Below, piece after piece: positions 1 through 10,370 of a stretch of 64,000 nucleotides of DNA. The DNA is from Henckelia pumila (taxonomy: Eukaryota > Streptophyta > Magnoliopsida > Lamiales > Gesneriaceae): NCBI RefSeq assembly GCF_033568475.1, contig NW_027331833.1, forward strand, positions 3,844,001 to 3,908,000. Reading direction: 5' to 3'. Under the pieces are notes generated by a model that did not search any database, was not told where the DNA came from, and was given only the letters and a program-made list of their open reading frames with translations. Numbering within the stretch: position 1 is the first letter of the stretch; each line of letters starts with the position of its first letter. The translations under genes were made by a program, and so were the position numbers.

Positions 1-842
1 ATATGATTGATTTGATATTGTTGTAAATGAATAGTTATGTTATATGAATGAAGATTCGATTATGCATCTATGATTGACATGTTCTTACATGTTTGAGATT
101 TAATGGCATATAGATTCAGTATGCTTCAATGATGTATATACATGTCTTTCATACTGAGAATTATATTCTCACCGGAGTTATTCGGCTGTTGCTTTGTTTG
201 TATGTGTGCATTGCATCAGGTTGGGGCATAAGCAAGTCAGACTTGGCTTGGATAGCTCAAGATTGAAAGATTAGAATTGGTGACTCGGGTTTTAAGTAGA
301 TGACATGTAGTTTATAAATTTGGTAAACATGTTAGAACAACAAGCACCTTTGTATATGTTGTTGTCGAGTATTAATTTATACTTGCGAATTCATGTATTA
401 CAAATGTGTAGATGAATGTTGAAATGCATGTCAATTATGTAGAATCATGTTGAAGAGCTTATATGATAGATTAATATATCATTTTTCAGACTTAAAAAGC
501 TTAAGTTCTGAATTTTTAGTACAGGGCACGGACCCCGTGTCAAGGTCCGTGAAAGGGTCCGGGTGGACTCTGCCTTGAAATTCCTTCATTTTTGATTTCA
601 GCCTTGAGCACGGACCCAGGTCCAGAGGAGGCACGGACCCCGTGCCTTGGTCCGTACAGGGTCCGGACCAAGGTCCGTGTGGGGTCTTCCCATAAAAAAA
701 ATATTCTTTTAGCGACGTGTTTTTGCGTCGCCAAATGTCCTGTATTTTTTTTATTTGATTATTAAGCAGACTAATATTCAGATTGAATATTTCTAGTTAT
801 TAATCGCCCTGTAAGATTAGATTAGCACCCGAGGTCCCCACA
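1..842 (+). mobile_element. Partial LTR of a Tekay/Del-like Ty3/Gypsy retrotransposon
   Basis: The sequence ends in GGTCCCCACA followed five bases later by a methionine tRNA primer-binding site, so this is the 3' part of a 5' LTR; its start lies left of the window. It is collinear with the complete solo LTR at 15916-18019: both share the stretch around 180-240 (TTCGGCTGTTGCTTTGTTTG and its counterpart near 17378) and the end AAGATTAGATTAGCACCCGAGG. Between about 526 and 682 it carries GC-rich modules built from CACGGACC and its complement GGTCCGTG. Assignment to Tekay/Del rests on the related copy beginning TGTAAGGCCCGG, typical of that lineage; lineage is an inference. Confidence 0.8.
526..682. 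repeat. Hairpin-forming module cluster inside LTR
   Basis: Several copies of CACGGACC facing GGTCCGTG lie at about 527-551, 608-623, 631-656 and 660-682. Each pair could fold into a hairpin. The surrounding LTR is AT-rich, so the cluster stands out by composition. It occupies the same place, upstream of the LTR 3' end, as the different palindromes at 17716-17893 in the related LTR. Confidence 0.7.
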
Positions 843-847
843 ACAGG

Positions 848-859
848 TGGTATCAGAGC
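848..859 (+). other. Primer-binding site (initiator Met tRNA)
   Basis: TGGTATCAGAGC, complementary to the 3' end of plant initiator methionine tRNA, starts five bases after the LTR terminal CA. This fixes the element as lying on the + strand with its interior to the right. Confidence 0.9.
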
Positions 860-2710
860 GTAAAGTCTTGGACTAAGAAAGAAGTTGAGCGGGGTAGATT
901 GAGTCGCATGCATTTATAGTATTGCATGATTATGCTTTACTTGAATTGAGAAATTGTATGCGAACATGATATATGGATTGAACACTGCTTGCTTCACTAA
1001 AATAAGAATTACATGCTTATATGCTGCTATGTATGCATGATTTATTGAACTCATTAGAATAAGTGAATTCGTAGTAAGCATGTAATATGTGAAAAAGCAT
1101 GAGAACTTGAAAGCATGGGTTAGATTAAGAAGCATGATATTATATGTTGTATACTGAATTGTATTTTATAATCTCTGCATTATATATTGTCTATGTTATC
1201 GAATAAGACAGATTGTGCAGATAGCATGAGAACCTCAGACAAAACAGAACTTCAGACAGAATAAAACAGTGTTGAGGTAAGGTTTTTGAGCCGATCGATA
1301 TGATGATTGCCTGAGGAGTATATTAGTTGAACAACTTCAGAGCTATTAATCACCAACTCAGAAAGATACAGAATATGCTATGTCTAGAAAGGGGTTGAGT
1401 TGAAAAGCTGAATCAGTTGTTCAAGTGAAGAATATTCAGATGAACATAGAACCAGCATGATTTTATATCAATTCCATGACTTAGCAAGAAGTTGGTGAAT
1501 TTTCCAGAAAAACTTATGGAAAAGCAGACGTATTGAAATGGTTTGGCATATAAGTAAACAGAATTGTTTCTTTCTGTATGTACTAGAAGACATAGAAAAG
1601 CAAAATGTGCCAAACAGAAGCATATCAACTTGAAAGACTTGATTGAAGCCAGAGATAGAATAAAGAAACTACAAACCGGTTGTATAAAGCAGAGTATAAT
1701 TTTATTCACGCATTTGTAATTGTGAAAAACTATGATCATCACCTTCATTACAACTTCCATAGCAGTATAGCTATGGATCAAGAGATAGTGACAATAGCAA
1801 CAAAGATCGATTCAGCCTAAACGCCAGCAGATGAAGACATATAAGTATAGCTCCCCTAGCTGAAACAGATCAAGATAAAATTTGAATGGCAGATAATTTC
1901 ATAGGCAATAAGCAAGTATAGATAATAAGGCTCAAGTTGCACCAGATAATGAGATTGCAGATAATTGAGTAAGTGAGTGAATCTGCTTATATCTTGATTG
2001 CATAGCATACATTCATAGAACAATGATTTGTTATGCTACAATCTTTATCTGTTGAGCCTTTATTAATTGTATGTGTTGAGTCTTTGCCTTTGAGTAGATG
2101 GAAAATATTTGGCAGACTAGACAAAATAGATAAAATACAGATTTGAGGAATAAGATTAAATTTGATAATATAAGACTTGGGTATTAAGCTCGCATGCATT
2201 ATAGATATTACTGCAATAACTGAGTACCAGTAAACAAATGATTGAATCCGTGCACTGAGTAAGCAATAGAAATGACTAGAAAGTTATTATATGAGTTTCA
2301 AAATTTAGATTTTTTTATTTCGGTACTGGTTATATCACGATGACCGTAAAAGAATGTCGGAAAAATTCTAGTCGATATACTGAACTAGTATAGACTTAAC
2401 CTAGAATTGACAGATATGTCAGTGGTTAGAATGTACAGAAATAGTTCAATGACATATTCCGACCTTTCTACGATATAAATGCAGTTCTATATAGAGTGGT
2501 GTCTAGTACGAAAATCTTATGACAATCGTATAGAAAAGCACTACTTGAACTGAAGAACTCCAAAAACAGCAGAATATGGATTAGCAACGAATTATTCTAG
2601 TGCCGAAGTGATTATTAATTCTATGACAATAAGTTAAGTCGAATACATAATATTCGAATATTGTCAAAAGGGAATTAATAGATAACACTGTCATATCATA
2701 AAATATTAAA
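860..2710 (+). mobile_element. Decayed interior of the Gypsy element
   Basis: No open frame longer than noise is present. Short hints of a gag protein can be read, such as a PEEY-like patch near 1310 and a QFHDLARSW-like patch near 1466, but stops occur in all frames and the spacing between the patches is not that of a normal gag. The right limit is set only because hAT sequence starts at 2876. No polymerase motifs were found. Confidence 0.45.
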
Positions 2711-2875
2711 AAAACTATAGAATTTATATTAAAAATCCAAAGTTACACATCAGTGCAATCTTAAAATCTTGCAGCATCCAATCTAGGCATAAACATCAAT
2801 GTGTATACCACAAAGTCCAATGTTAATTGGCTAGTGACATGATCAACGCACAAATAAACATTTTGGCTACACAAT
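2711..2875. other. Unassigned spacer
   Basis: About 165 bases of AT-rich sequence between the decayed Gypsy interior and the hAT terminal repeat. It may be the target DNA of either element. No gene or repeat recognised. Confidence 0.4.
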
Positions 2876-4348
2876 CAGGGGCGGTCCTGAGAAAACAGAG
2901 GCCCTGGGCGAAGCTTAAAATATGGCTCCTTTCGCATTAGCTTGAAAAGTCAAATATATATGAAAAAAAAATTGAATAGTATGATTAAAGTAAAACAAAA
3001 TACATAAATCAAGGTAATACACATCAGAAAGAATGTTTTACATAATTCATCAAAATAATTCATTCAACAATCAATATTATTTAAAATGCACTATTCTTGC
3101 GTTTTTTGAAGCAAAGTCATCAATTATGTCGTCGTAAGATATATCCTCCAGTATGTCTTTTTCGATGCAGAGAGTCGCTAAACCATTCAGTCTATCTTGA
3201 CTTATTGTGGTTCTTAAATAATATTTCAATAATTTCAACTTGAAAAAGCTCCTCTCAGATGATGCTACAGTCACATGAATAGTCAATAAAATTTGATATG
3301 CAAACACGACCAAAGGAAAAACTTCCATTTTCAATGCAAACTCTAAAATTTTAATGGTTGTCCAAGATTTATTTGTGTCATATGCTTCTAGAGTAGAAAA
3401 CCTTGAAAAATTTGTAATTCTAAAAGCAATTCATTAGCATCAATATCAGACAGATCATTCTTTTTCAAAGCAGATTCAAGATTCACACAATGTTTTCTCA
3501 AATAATCTTCATCCAATGTCATTAACTATCCTCCATCCATCAATAATCCAAACATAGCTCCGAAATAATTCAATTGCTCAAACCTACTCCTCAACTCCAA
3601 AAGAGCAATATCTACCACAGCAAGAAAATAATCAGTCCTAAAGCGTTCTTCAGCTGTTTGTGGTTCTCTTTCAGTATTAGAAATCTCATCAAATTGTCTC
3701 TTTATAGAAGTATGTCATCTCTCAGGAAATACAGGATCAAATCCTATATTGGAAGCAATTTCTTTAGCAGAATTTATGGCAGATGAAAATCCTTCTTCCT
3801 TGTAATTCTCAAAAAAAAAAAAAAAAAAGCCCTTTCAACTGTTTCACAGCAACATCAATATGAATTGTTTCAGATTGTAAGGATTTACTAACTGAGTTTA
3901 TGTTGTAGAGAATATCATACCAAATTACCAAGCTTAAAAGAAATTCAAAGCTACTAAGTTCATGTGTTGCTAACAATCTGGCATCTCTCGACAATCTTGC
4001 ATCATCAGCTAAATCTGCCACATTAAGTAAAGCTTCTCTGATTTTCTCAACTTGTGACTTAATGGCCTTCACGCTTTCGATATGAATTTCCCACCTCGTG
4101 GTGAACAATGACTTAAGCGTCAAATTATCCAAACAATCAAGTAGAATACTCCAACGTTTTGTAGAATTGGAGAACACTGTATACATGCATTGACATGCTC
4201 CAAAAAAAGATTTTGCTTTAACACAAGAGTTTGCCATATCACAAATTACCAAATTAAAACAATGACTACCACATGACATATAAAAGGCTCTCGGATTTAT
4301 ATCATGCAATATTTTTTGAACACCCTGATATATTTTCATGTTGGAGCC

Positions 4349-5717
4349 TGACCGGCTAAATCGGTGTGATATAAATCTACTGGCAAGCGTACCAGGTCAA
4401 GTAATAGTAAAGTGGACAGAGAGTCCAAGTATCGATCTCACATGGACTGTTGCCAATTCTCAAGAATTAATTATTTTACTTAATCTAGAAAAAATAATAA
4501 AAAACAATTTTATTTAAATAAAATAAGAAAATAAAATAAAAACTGCTTAAAAAATAAGAATAAAAATAACTGAAGATAAAAATAATTAAAACAAAGACAA
4601 CCAAGACAAACGTAGGTACCGAACAAATCATGTAACATGTAGTCGATTCAGGACTCAGATTTAATCTTAATTCACGGAAATTCTCCTAATTTGTTCAAAA
4701 GTCTATTTCTAGAACAATCAAACCTGTTCAAATATTGATGAACTAATCTTTCGTAATTCTAATCAAATTTGAATGCATTAAATATTTATGAAAATTCAGT
4801 TTACACCCAAACCGCATAATGAAACCGAATTCTATTTCTAGTCGGTTTTACAATATGTTGATTATCAGAGTGATCGAAATCAATACCTCCTCTATCGACT
4901 TGGAATCGATTAACATCCAAGCAAACAGTTGATCAGACTATTCACAAGACAAATATAAATCTGACGATCAATAAAATAAAATCAACTCTGAAAAATCCCA
5001 AACAAACATCCAAGTTTTCTACATAAATTTGTTCGGCTCAATCACGTCATCTTGGTTGAAAATAAACTACTCAATAATTAAAACTATAAATAAAAAGAAA
5101 AAGAAGAAAAGAGAAAGAATTATCCGAATGTCGTAGCTGCCTCCTTCTCTGTTCTGCGCTCTGGAACTTCGAAACCCTCAAAAATATGTTATATCTTGTA
5201 TATATATGGTCCGAAATGCCTACCAGTTAATTTCCTCTCAAAACAAGGATTTTTCGGAACACATATGACCCCGAAACACATGCGCGCGTGCGGCATAGGC
5301 CTCGCGCGCGCGCAGCATTAAAAAACAGAAGTCTGGGCGTCCGACTCGCGCATGCGCGAGCTTGATTCTCGCGCGCGCAGTACAAATTTTCTGCGCCGAG
5401 CGACGATTTTCAAAAATTCATATCTCGAGATCTAGCCGTCAGATTGAGCTGAAATTTGGACAGCAACTTCAAAACATCCTGAATATAATCTGAACGGTGG
5501 AGATCGGATTCGAATCTCTATAGAATTTAATTTGATTTTTCGAACAAAGCTGCTCCGTAATTCACACTTCAAAAATCAATTTTTCTACAAAATTAACCCG
5601 AGGAGTGAAATACACACACATGCAATAAAACACATAAAAACACATAAAAATAATATGAATGCACACAAAAAAGACATAAATCTATCACGAAATAATGCAT
5701 ACAAAATGCACTTATCA
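4349..5717 (-). mobile_element. Solo LTR, 1369 bp, inserted in the hAT transposase
   Basis: On the - strand it runs from TGATAAGTGCATTTTGTATG to CCGGTCA, so it has TG...CA ends. The flanks AGCC at 4345-4348 and 5718-5721 are a short target duplication (a fifth base would be a mismatch). Removing the insert rejoins the transposase reading GYDNG to SNM as expected for the family. No primer-binding site, second LTR or coding sequence is present, so it is a solo LTR. TGATAAGTGCA... starts are common in plant Gypsy LTRs; I do not assign a lineage. Confidence 0.85.
5283..5396. repeat. CpG-rich alternating purine-pyrimidine tract
   Basis: Runs such as CGCGCGCGCGCAG, CTCGCGCATGCGCGAG and CTCGCGCGCGCAG lie within about 110 bases of an otherwise AT-rich LTR. 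The middle run is palindromic. Such tracts can adopt Z-DNA and are dense CpG methylation targets; that behaviour is known for the sequence class and not shown here. Confidence 0.7.
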
Positions 5718-6559
5718 AGCCATTATCATAACCTTGCCCTTTAATATTATCAATATCAAGTCCAAGAGAGTCCAATGCAGCACATAATTCATTGAAAAGG
5801 CTCAATCTACTCGTATTTTCAACATTCAAAAATTCTATAAAGTACTCCTCAATTTTTACTGGAATACACGAGACATCAACACATCGTAATATAAAAGTCA
5901 TTTGTTCCTTGTGACTTGCATCAGGAGTACAATCAAGTATCACTGAATAATACTTTGCTTTCTTAATCTTTTCAATGACAAAATTTTTTACCTTTAATGA
6001 CATATTTGCTATCAACTCATTTTGAATTTTATGACTGAGGTAATGATGATGAGTTTATTTTCCTTTAATGAGCTGAAGATGTTCTTGCATTATAGGATCA
6101 AACTCGCCAATCATCTCAATCAAGCCCAGGAAATTACCTTATGAATCATCCTCCAAATTTTCATTCTTTCCATGGAAGGACAGAATATTTTTAGCCAAAC
6201 ATTTTACAACTGCTACAATTCTGGTCAAAACCCCTCTCCAACGGTGTGTCTCATTTTTAATATGTTCCTGCAATTCTTTGTCAATTGTTTCATTTTTCCT
6301 CAATCTCACTTGTAACTCCACCATAGATCTCAAATTAGCAAGGTGGTGCTGAACTGAGCCGAGGTCAGGGGCTAAGACGGCATGACCAAAGTGGTGTTTG
6401 TCTTCACAATTTGATATAACTGGATAGGTATTTGCTTTTAACAAAAATAAAATGTCTTTAGATGAAACACAACTTAAAAGAAAAAATAAAACTTGCTACA
6501 ATTAAGAGTAATATTTGCGCAAATAATAAACACTCCATTGCCTCTTGTCTTTTGACCTT

Positions 6560-6845
6560 CGAGTCTTCTAAGTAATATGCATCCGAGCTGATCCTCTCCA
6601 CCACCTTGAACGGCCCTTCCCATTTAGGATCGAGCTTTCCCACACTTACCTTCTGAGCTTTTATGAACACCGAATCTTCCACGTGAAATCCCTTTCTACG
6701 CACTCGGCGATTATAGGTCCGAGCTATCTTGCTCTTGTATGCTTCCATTCCAATGGCAATAGCCTCTATTTTCTCTTCCATGAAGTCTAAGTCATCCGAC
6801 CTCTTATCTCCATTGGGGAGCTCGGCCTTGGCGAGGAGGGTTTGC
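6560..6845 (-). pseudogene. Integrase C-terminal tail of Tat element
   Basis: The - strand encodes EAYKSKIARTYNRRVRRK and GKLDPKWEGPFKVVERISSD followed by a YYLED motif, the conserved end of Tat-lineage integrases. It lies directly after the gag stop with nothing of the intervening polymerase, so an internal deletion joined the two. The deletion joint is near 6840-6860. Confidence 0.8.
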
Positions 6846-6910
6846 TCACCTAGTAAGCTCAGCCCTGATTCGGGGATCCTCATTAATGATTCTCTGCACC
6901 TCCTCACCTA

Positions 6911-7880
6911 ACCTCTGACAATCATTAGTGAAATGCCCATACTCTTGATGAAAATAACAGAATTTGTCAGATGGAGGAATCGTGGACCTCTCTCTCAGCA
7001 TTTTGGGGTCTCTCTAGCACTTTCCTCTCCTCACATACTTGCATTGCTTTCTCCAAACTCACTGAAAGGGGAACATAAGGGTAAGGTGCCTTACCCCTGT
7101 TTGGCTCCTCTGCAGCCCTCTTTTTCCTACTTCCACCTTCCCTTCTGCCTTCTCTCTCGACTTAGTACCTGACTTACCTCCAGAAGTTCCTTCCAACCTT
7201 CTCTGCCTCTGCGCATCCTCCAAATTTACATATTTCTCAGCCCGGCTGAGGAGCTCATCAAAAGTTATAGAAGGCTTTTTAACCAAGGATTTAAAGAATT
7301 CTAGAACGTTGGATGTACTCCCTCAGGGGCTCCATCTCGGATTGCTTTAAGTTAAACAAACTTAGAGAAGTCTTCAAGTATCTCTTACTGCTTGCAAACT
7401 GATGCACAAAAGCTGAGCTGAAATCATTGAAACTCCGAATGCTGTCGGGCTGCAAGAGATTGAACAATTGCTGAGCCAACCTCACCGAAGTAGTGAGGAA
7501 GACCCGACATTTGATTGCATCCGAATATCTATGCAATAAGGTTGCATTTTAAAACCTTCCCAAGTTTTTCTTCGGATCCGAGCTCCCATCATACTCCCCT
7601 ACAGTTGGCTGCTTAAAATTTGCAGGTAGATCTTCATCTAGAATAGCTCGAGAAAAAGGACTTTCCCTCTGCGTAGGACCAGGCCGACCTGCCGACCTAA
7701 CCTCCTGATTTCCTCCCACATTGCATCCATTTGGTTTGGTTGACCTCCTGTTGGAGGGGGAGGAGGTGGTTGATTCTGACCAATGGCCGCTTGCACTGTT
7801 TGAGTGATAAACTGGCTGAGCTGATCTACAGTCATGTCAGCCACATTTCTTCCTCTTCTTCCTCTTCCTCTTCCTGCCAT
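6911..7880 (-). pseudogene. Tat-lineage gag (broken)
   Basis: It starts at an ATG (7880) with MAGRGRGRRGRNVADMTVDQ, followed by a proline run. Further on come LLQPDSIRSFNDFSSAFVHQ (about 7440), SITFDELLSRAEKYVNLEDA (about 7260) and the zinc knuckle CYFHQEYGHFTNDC (about 6930), characteristic of Tat gag. Frameshifts near 7640 and 7290 split the protein. Gag forms the particle that packages element RNA; this copy is not expected to. Confidence 0.8.
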
Positions 7881-7900
7881 ATCTACGTCTTAGCTCAGAG

Positions 7901-7918
7901 TTCCCACAGACGGCGCCA
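7901..7918 (-). other. Primer-binding site of Tat element
   Basis: The - strand reads TGGCGCCGTCTGTGGGAA two bases after the LTR end. This sequence follows the 5' LTR of many plant Tat/Retand elements and pairs with the 3' end of a tRNA; I do not name the tRNA. The second copy has a mutated version at about 41869-41886. Confidence 0.75.
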
Positions 7919-7920
7919 AT

Positions 7921-8752
7921 TGATACTTATCAATAAAGTGATCTCGTTGGATGAGCTAACTAACCAAGCTAACAAAACTCCTCCAACAGATGATGAGCTG
8001 CTGCTGAAACCACAAACAAGGGTGTTAAGGGGGGCCAGAAGGTGTTTCGGCGTATCCCCTCCGACGCTCAAGTCAGATTCTAGGATAGCGAAATATAGTG
8101 AGTGATGTGTGCACTCGAGTGAAATTGGAATGCAAATAATGAAAATGAACCTGATATTTATAGGAGAAGGCACTGGATTTAGTGATTACCTTCCTTATCA
8201 AGAATCCAAGAATCTCGGGATTACAATCCCAAATATCTAGGTTGAGATCTCGCCCGAATCTTGTTCGACAAAGGAAATATTGATATGCTTAATCTGAGCT
8301 GAACTGCCATCACCAGAGTATTACACTACTGTCCTCTAAGGATAGGGAGAGTGGTGAGTGAGTTGTTGCTGAACTCATGAGCTCACCATAAACAACTGAT
8401 CCTAACATCTTAACTAACTTACTGAGGTTGCTGAACCAACATGCTAAGCTGGCCTTATGCTGAAATAAGAGTGAGGGAGCATTGCTGAGCTCCCGAGCTT
8501 ACACTTTACCAAGCAGACCTCACAAATATGGTGAGAGATCCGAGCCGACCTCCCAAATATGGTGAGGGAGCTTGGCCGAGCTCGCGAGCTTCCGAGGCCG
8601 AGCTCCCGAGCTAACCTCACAAATATGGTGAGGGAGCTTGGCCGAGCTCCCGAGACCGAGCTTCCGAGCCGCCCCTAGATTTATAGTGAGAGCCTTCGAG
8701 CCTAGGTTCATCGATGAGTTGAGCTAGTCTCCTCCCGGGATATTACCCATCA
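7921..8752 (-). mobile_element. LTR of Tat-lineage element, 832 bp
   Basis: On the + strand it runs from TGATACTTATCAATAAAGTG to ATATTACCCATCA. It is collinear with 41889-42706: both contain GGCGTATCCCCTCCGACGCT and AATCTCGGGAT. Within it, GAGCTTGGCCGAGCTC-type units repeat three or four times (about 8520-8690), a short internal repeat also present in the other copy at 42480-42630. Confidence 0.85.
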
Positions 8753-8841
8753 AGGAGTTATAATTAAGTACTAATATATATGGAAGTCAAGAAATTGTAA
8801 ATAGAGAGTATTCATGTTTGGTGCATGCTTTGTGTACGTAG

Positions 8842-9856
8842 GGATGTGATGAATCAGTTCTGATCGACACCGTCAACCCATCCAGCCCTGCGGAGAAGGA
8901 TTCGACACTGAATAATACAAGCCTTCGAGGTTTTGAAGTGATTGACAGTGCCAAGGCCAGAATAGAAGCAATGTGTCCACGCACAATATCATGTGGGGAT
9001 ATTATCGCTTTTGCGGCTGGAGACAACGTAGAGATAGTAAGAAATGGACACTATTTCCCCAGTTTCTTCCAAATCCAGTTTTTTAAGTGTTATTATTTGA
9101 ATCAATACAAATCCATTATTTCTGCTACAAACTGCATGAGCTAGCTATTTTTTTAAAAAAAATATTTTATTTTCTTATTTTCGCTCCAAACCAAAGGACT
9201 CGGATACCTCGACTCTGCGGGTAGAAAGGATGGTAGAGTGTCTGTAGCTTCTGATGCATTGGCAAACTTGCCACCTCCTACATCCAATGTGAATCAACTC
9301 ACACAATCATTTGTAAATAAAGGTTTAACTCAAGAAGAAATGATCATCCTTTTTGGTAAAAACATTTAACTACTCCTCTACACTTTTATCCTCTGTAGGT
9401 ACCAGTAATTAACTCAGTGTTTGTGTGTATATATATATATAGGTGCACACACGATAGGCCGGTCTCATTGCACGTCGCTTAGCAACTGGCTCTACAACTT
9501 CAACTCTACTAGCCAAGATTTGGATCCCACTTATGCAAACCAGTTGAAGGCAGCATGCCCACAGGGCAGCACAGATCCAAATCTGGTGGTGCCTATGGAC
9601 CCGCCCAGCCCAGCTACGAGTGATGTGAGTCGTGAGCTACTATCAAGGAGTTCTGGCAAATCGAGGCCTGTTCACCTCGGATCAAACCTTGCTTACCACC
9701 CAACAAACGCGAGCGCAGGTGGTCCAAAACTCTCAAAATTTGTTCGGTTGGCAGAGTAAATTTGCTGCTGCAATGGTGAAGATGGGGCAGATTGGTGTGT
9801 TGATCTACAATAACGCGCGCGAGAATCGTGTAAACTGCAGAGTGATCAACAGCTGA
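8842..9856 (+). pseudogene. Class III peroxidase pseudogene, exons 2-4
   Basis: Exon 2 (8842-9036) follows a TACGTAG acceptor and encodes GCDESVLIDTVNPSSPAEKD and SLRGFEVIDSAKARIE; exon 3 (about 9197-9355) encodes GYLDSAGRKDGRVSVASDAL; exon 4 (9443-9856) encodes AHTIGRSHC with the proximal heme-binding His, then PMDPPSPATSDV and ends CRVINS-stop. Exon order and lengths match the usual four-exon class III genes, secreted enzymes that oxidise phenolics with H2O2. Exon 1 (signal peptide, catalytic Arg and distal His) is absent: a Tat LTR ends 89 bases upstream, inside intron 1. A 7-bp imperfect duplication (GTGAGTC before GTGAGCT, 9625-9637) shifts the frame in exon 4, and the exon 2-3 junction is one base short. 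I judge it non-functional. Confidence 0.9.
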
Positions 9857-10370
9857 AGAGAAGCAAATGGTTTGTACTCTTAGATGGAACTGTTTTTGCC
9901 TTTTTCTTATCTCCAGATAGTGTGGAGCAGAAATAAATTCAGGTTCTTGGCAAATGATATTTTGCAATAAATTTGTTTCTATGGATTTCAAAATTATGAC
10001 TCGAAAAGTACTTAATTTTGTTGGATGAATTTAGACAGATTTTAAATTTGTTCCCTATCTGCTCAAGTACTTTAAATTATTATAGAAGACTTAGATTTCA
10101 AATGCTTTCAACTTTGATTTTCGAACGAAAATCAAATTCCTGAATCAAAATCTATTGACATGCAATCCGATATTCATGAAGGAAGAATACATCAAAACCA
10201 GCAAAGAGCCAAAGACAATTTCTATAACCAAAATCTAATTTGGAATAAAACAGAGAAAAAAGGCAGAGTTTCATTATTAAAAAATGTATCAAAATGGAGG
10301 TCAAATTTGTTTCTAAACATAAGACACCGCAAGGGGCTACCTAATAACAATAGACGATAAAATAGTTCCT
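9857..10370. other. Intergenic, peroxidase 3' flank to NAC-alpha stop
   Basis: AT-rich, no gene found. The right half probably contains the 3' UTR of the NAC-alpha gene, which ends here on the - strand; no clear polyadenylation signal was singled out. Confidence 0.5.

Larger units (their letters stand above)
2876..6338 (-). mobile_element. Decayed autonomous hAT DNA transposon
   Basis: The left end begins CAGGGGCGGTCCTGAG, a terminal repeat typical of plant hAT elements (compare 24365 and 46834 here). The interior encodes a ZMYM1/TTF-type hAT transposase on the - strand. The right terminal repeat is missing: at about 6338 the hAT sequence changes abruptly into one unit of the minisatellite of a Tat retrotransposon, so the 5' end of the hAT element has been lost or displaced. 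Confidence 0.8.
3077..6338 (-). pseudogene. hAT transposase pseudogene (ZMYM1-like, hATC domain)
   Basis: Read on the - strand from high to low coordinates, fragments of one transposase appear in the right order: about 6338-6139 (NETIDKELQEHI region), 6015-5722 (ILDCTPDASHKEQMTFILRC), 4344-3809 (GVQKI, CGSHCFNLVICDMANS, TRWE) and 3334-3077, which is the hATC dimerisation domain (VTVASSERSFFKLKLLK and RLNGLATLCIEKD). Between 3808 and 3335 the protein can still be followed across stops. The family's role is cut-and-paste transposition. The gene is dead: several stops and frameshifts, plus a solo LTR at 4349-5717 that splits the codons for GYDNG and the following SNM. Confidence 0.85.
6339..8752 (-). 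mobile_element. Truncated Tat-lineage Gypsy retrotransposon
   Basis: On the - strand: LTR 8752-7921, primer-binding site, gag 7880-6911, integrase C-terminus about 6845-6560, 3' non-coding region, and one unit of a 45-bp minisatellite at about 6395-6340, where hAT sequence begins. Protease, reverse transcriptase, RNase H and the integrase core are absent, and there is no second LTR. A second copy at about 41170-42706 shares the LTR, gag start and minisatellite. Confidence 0.85.
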
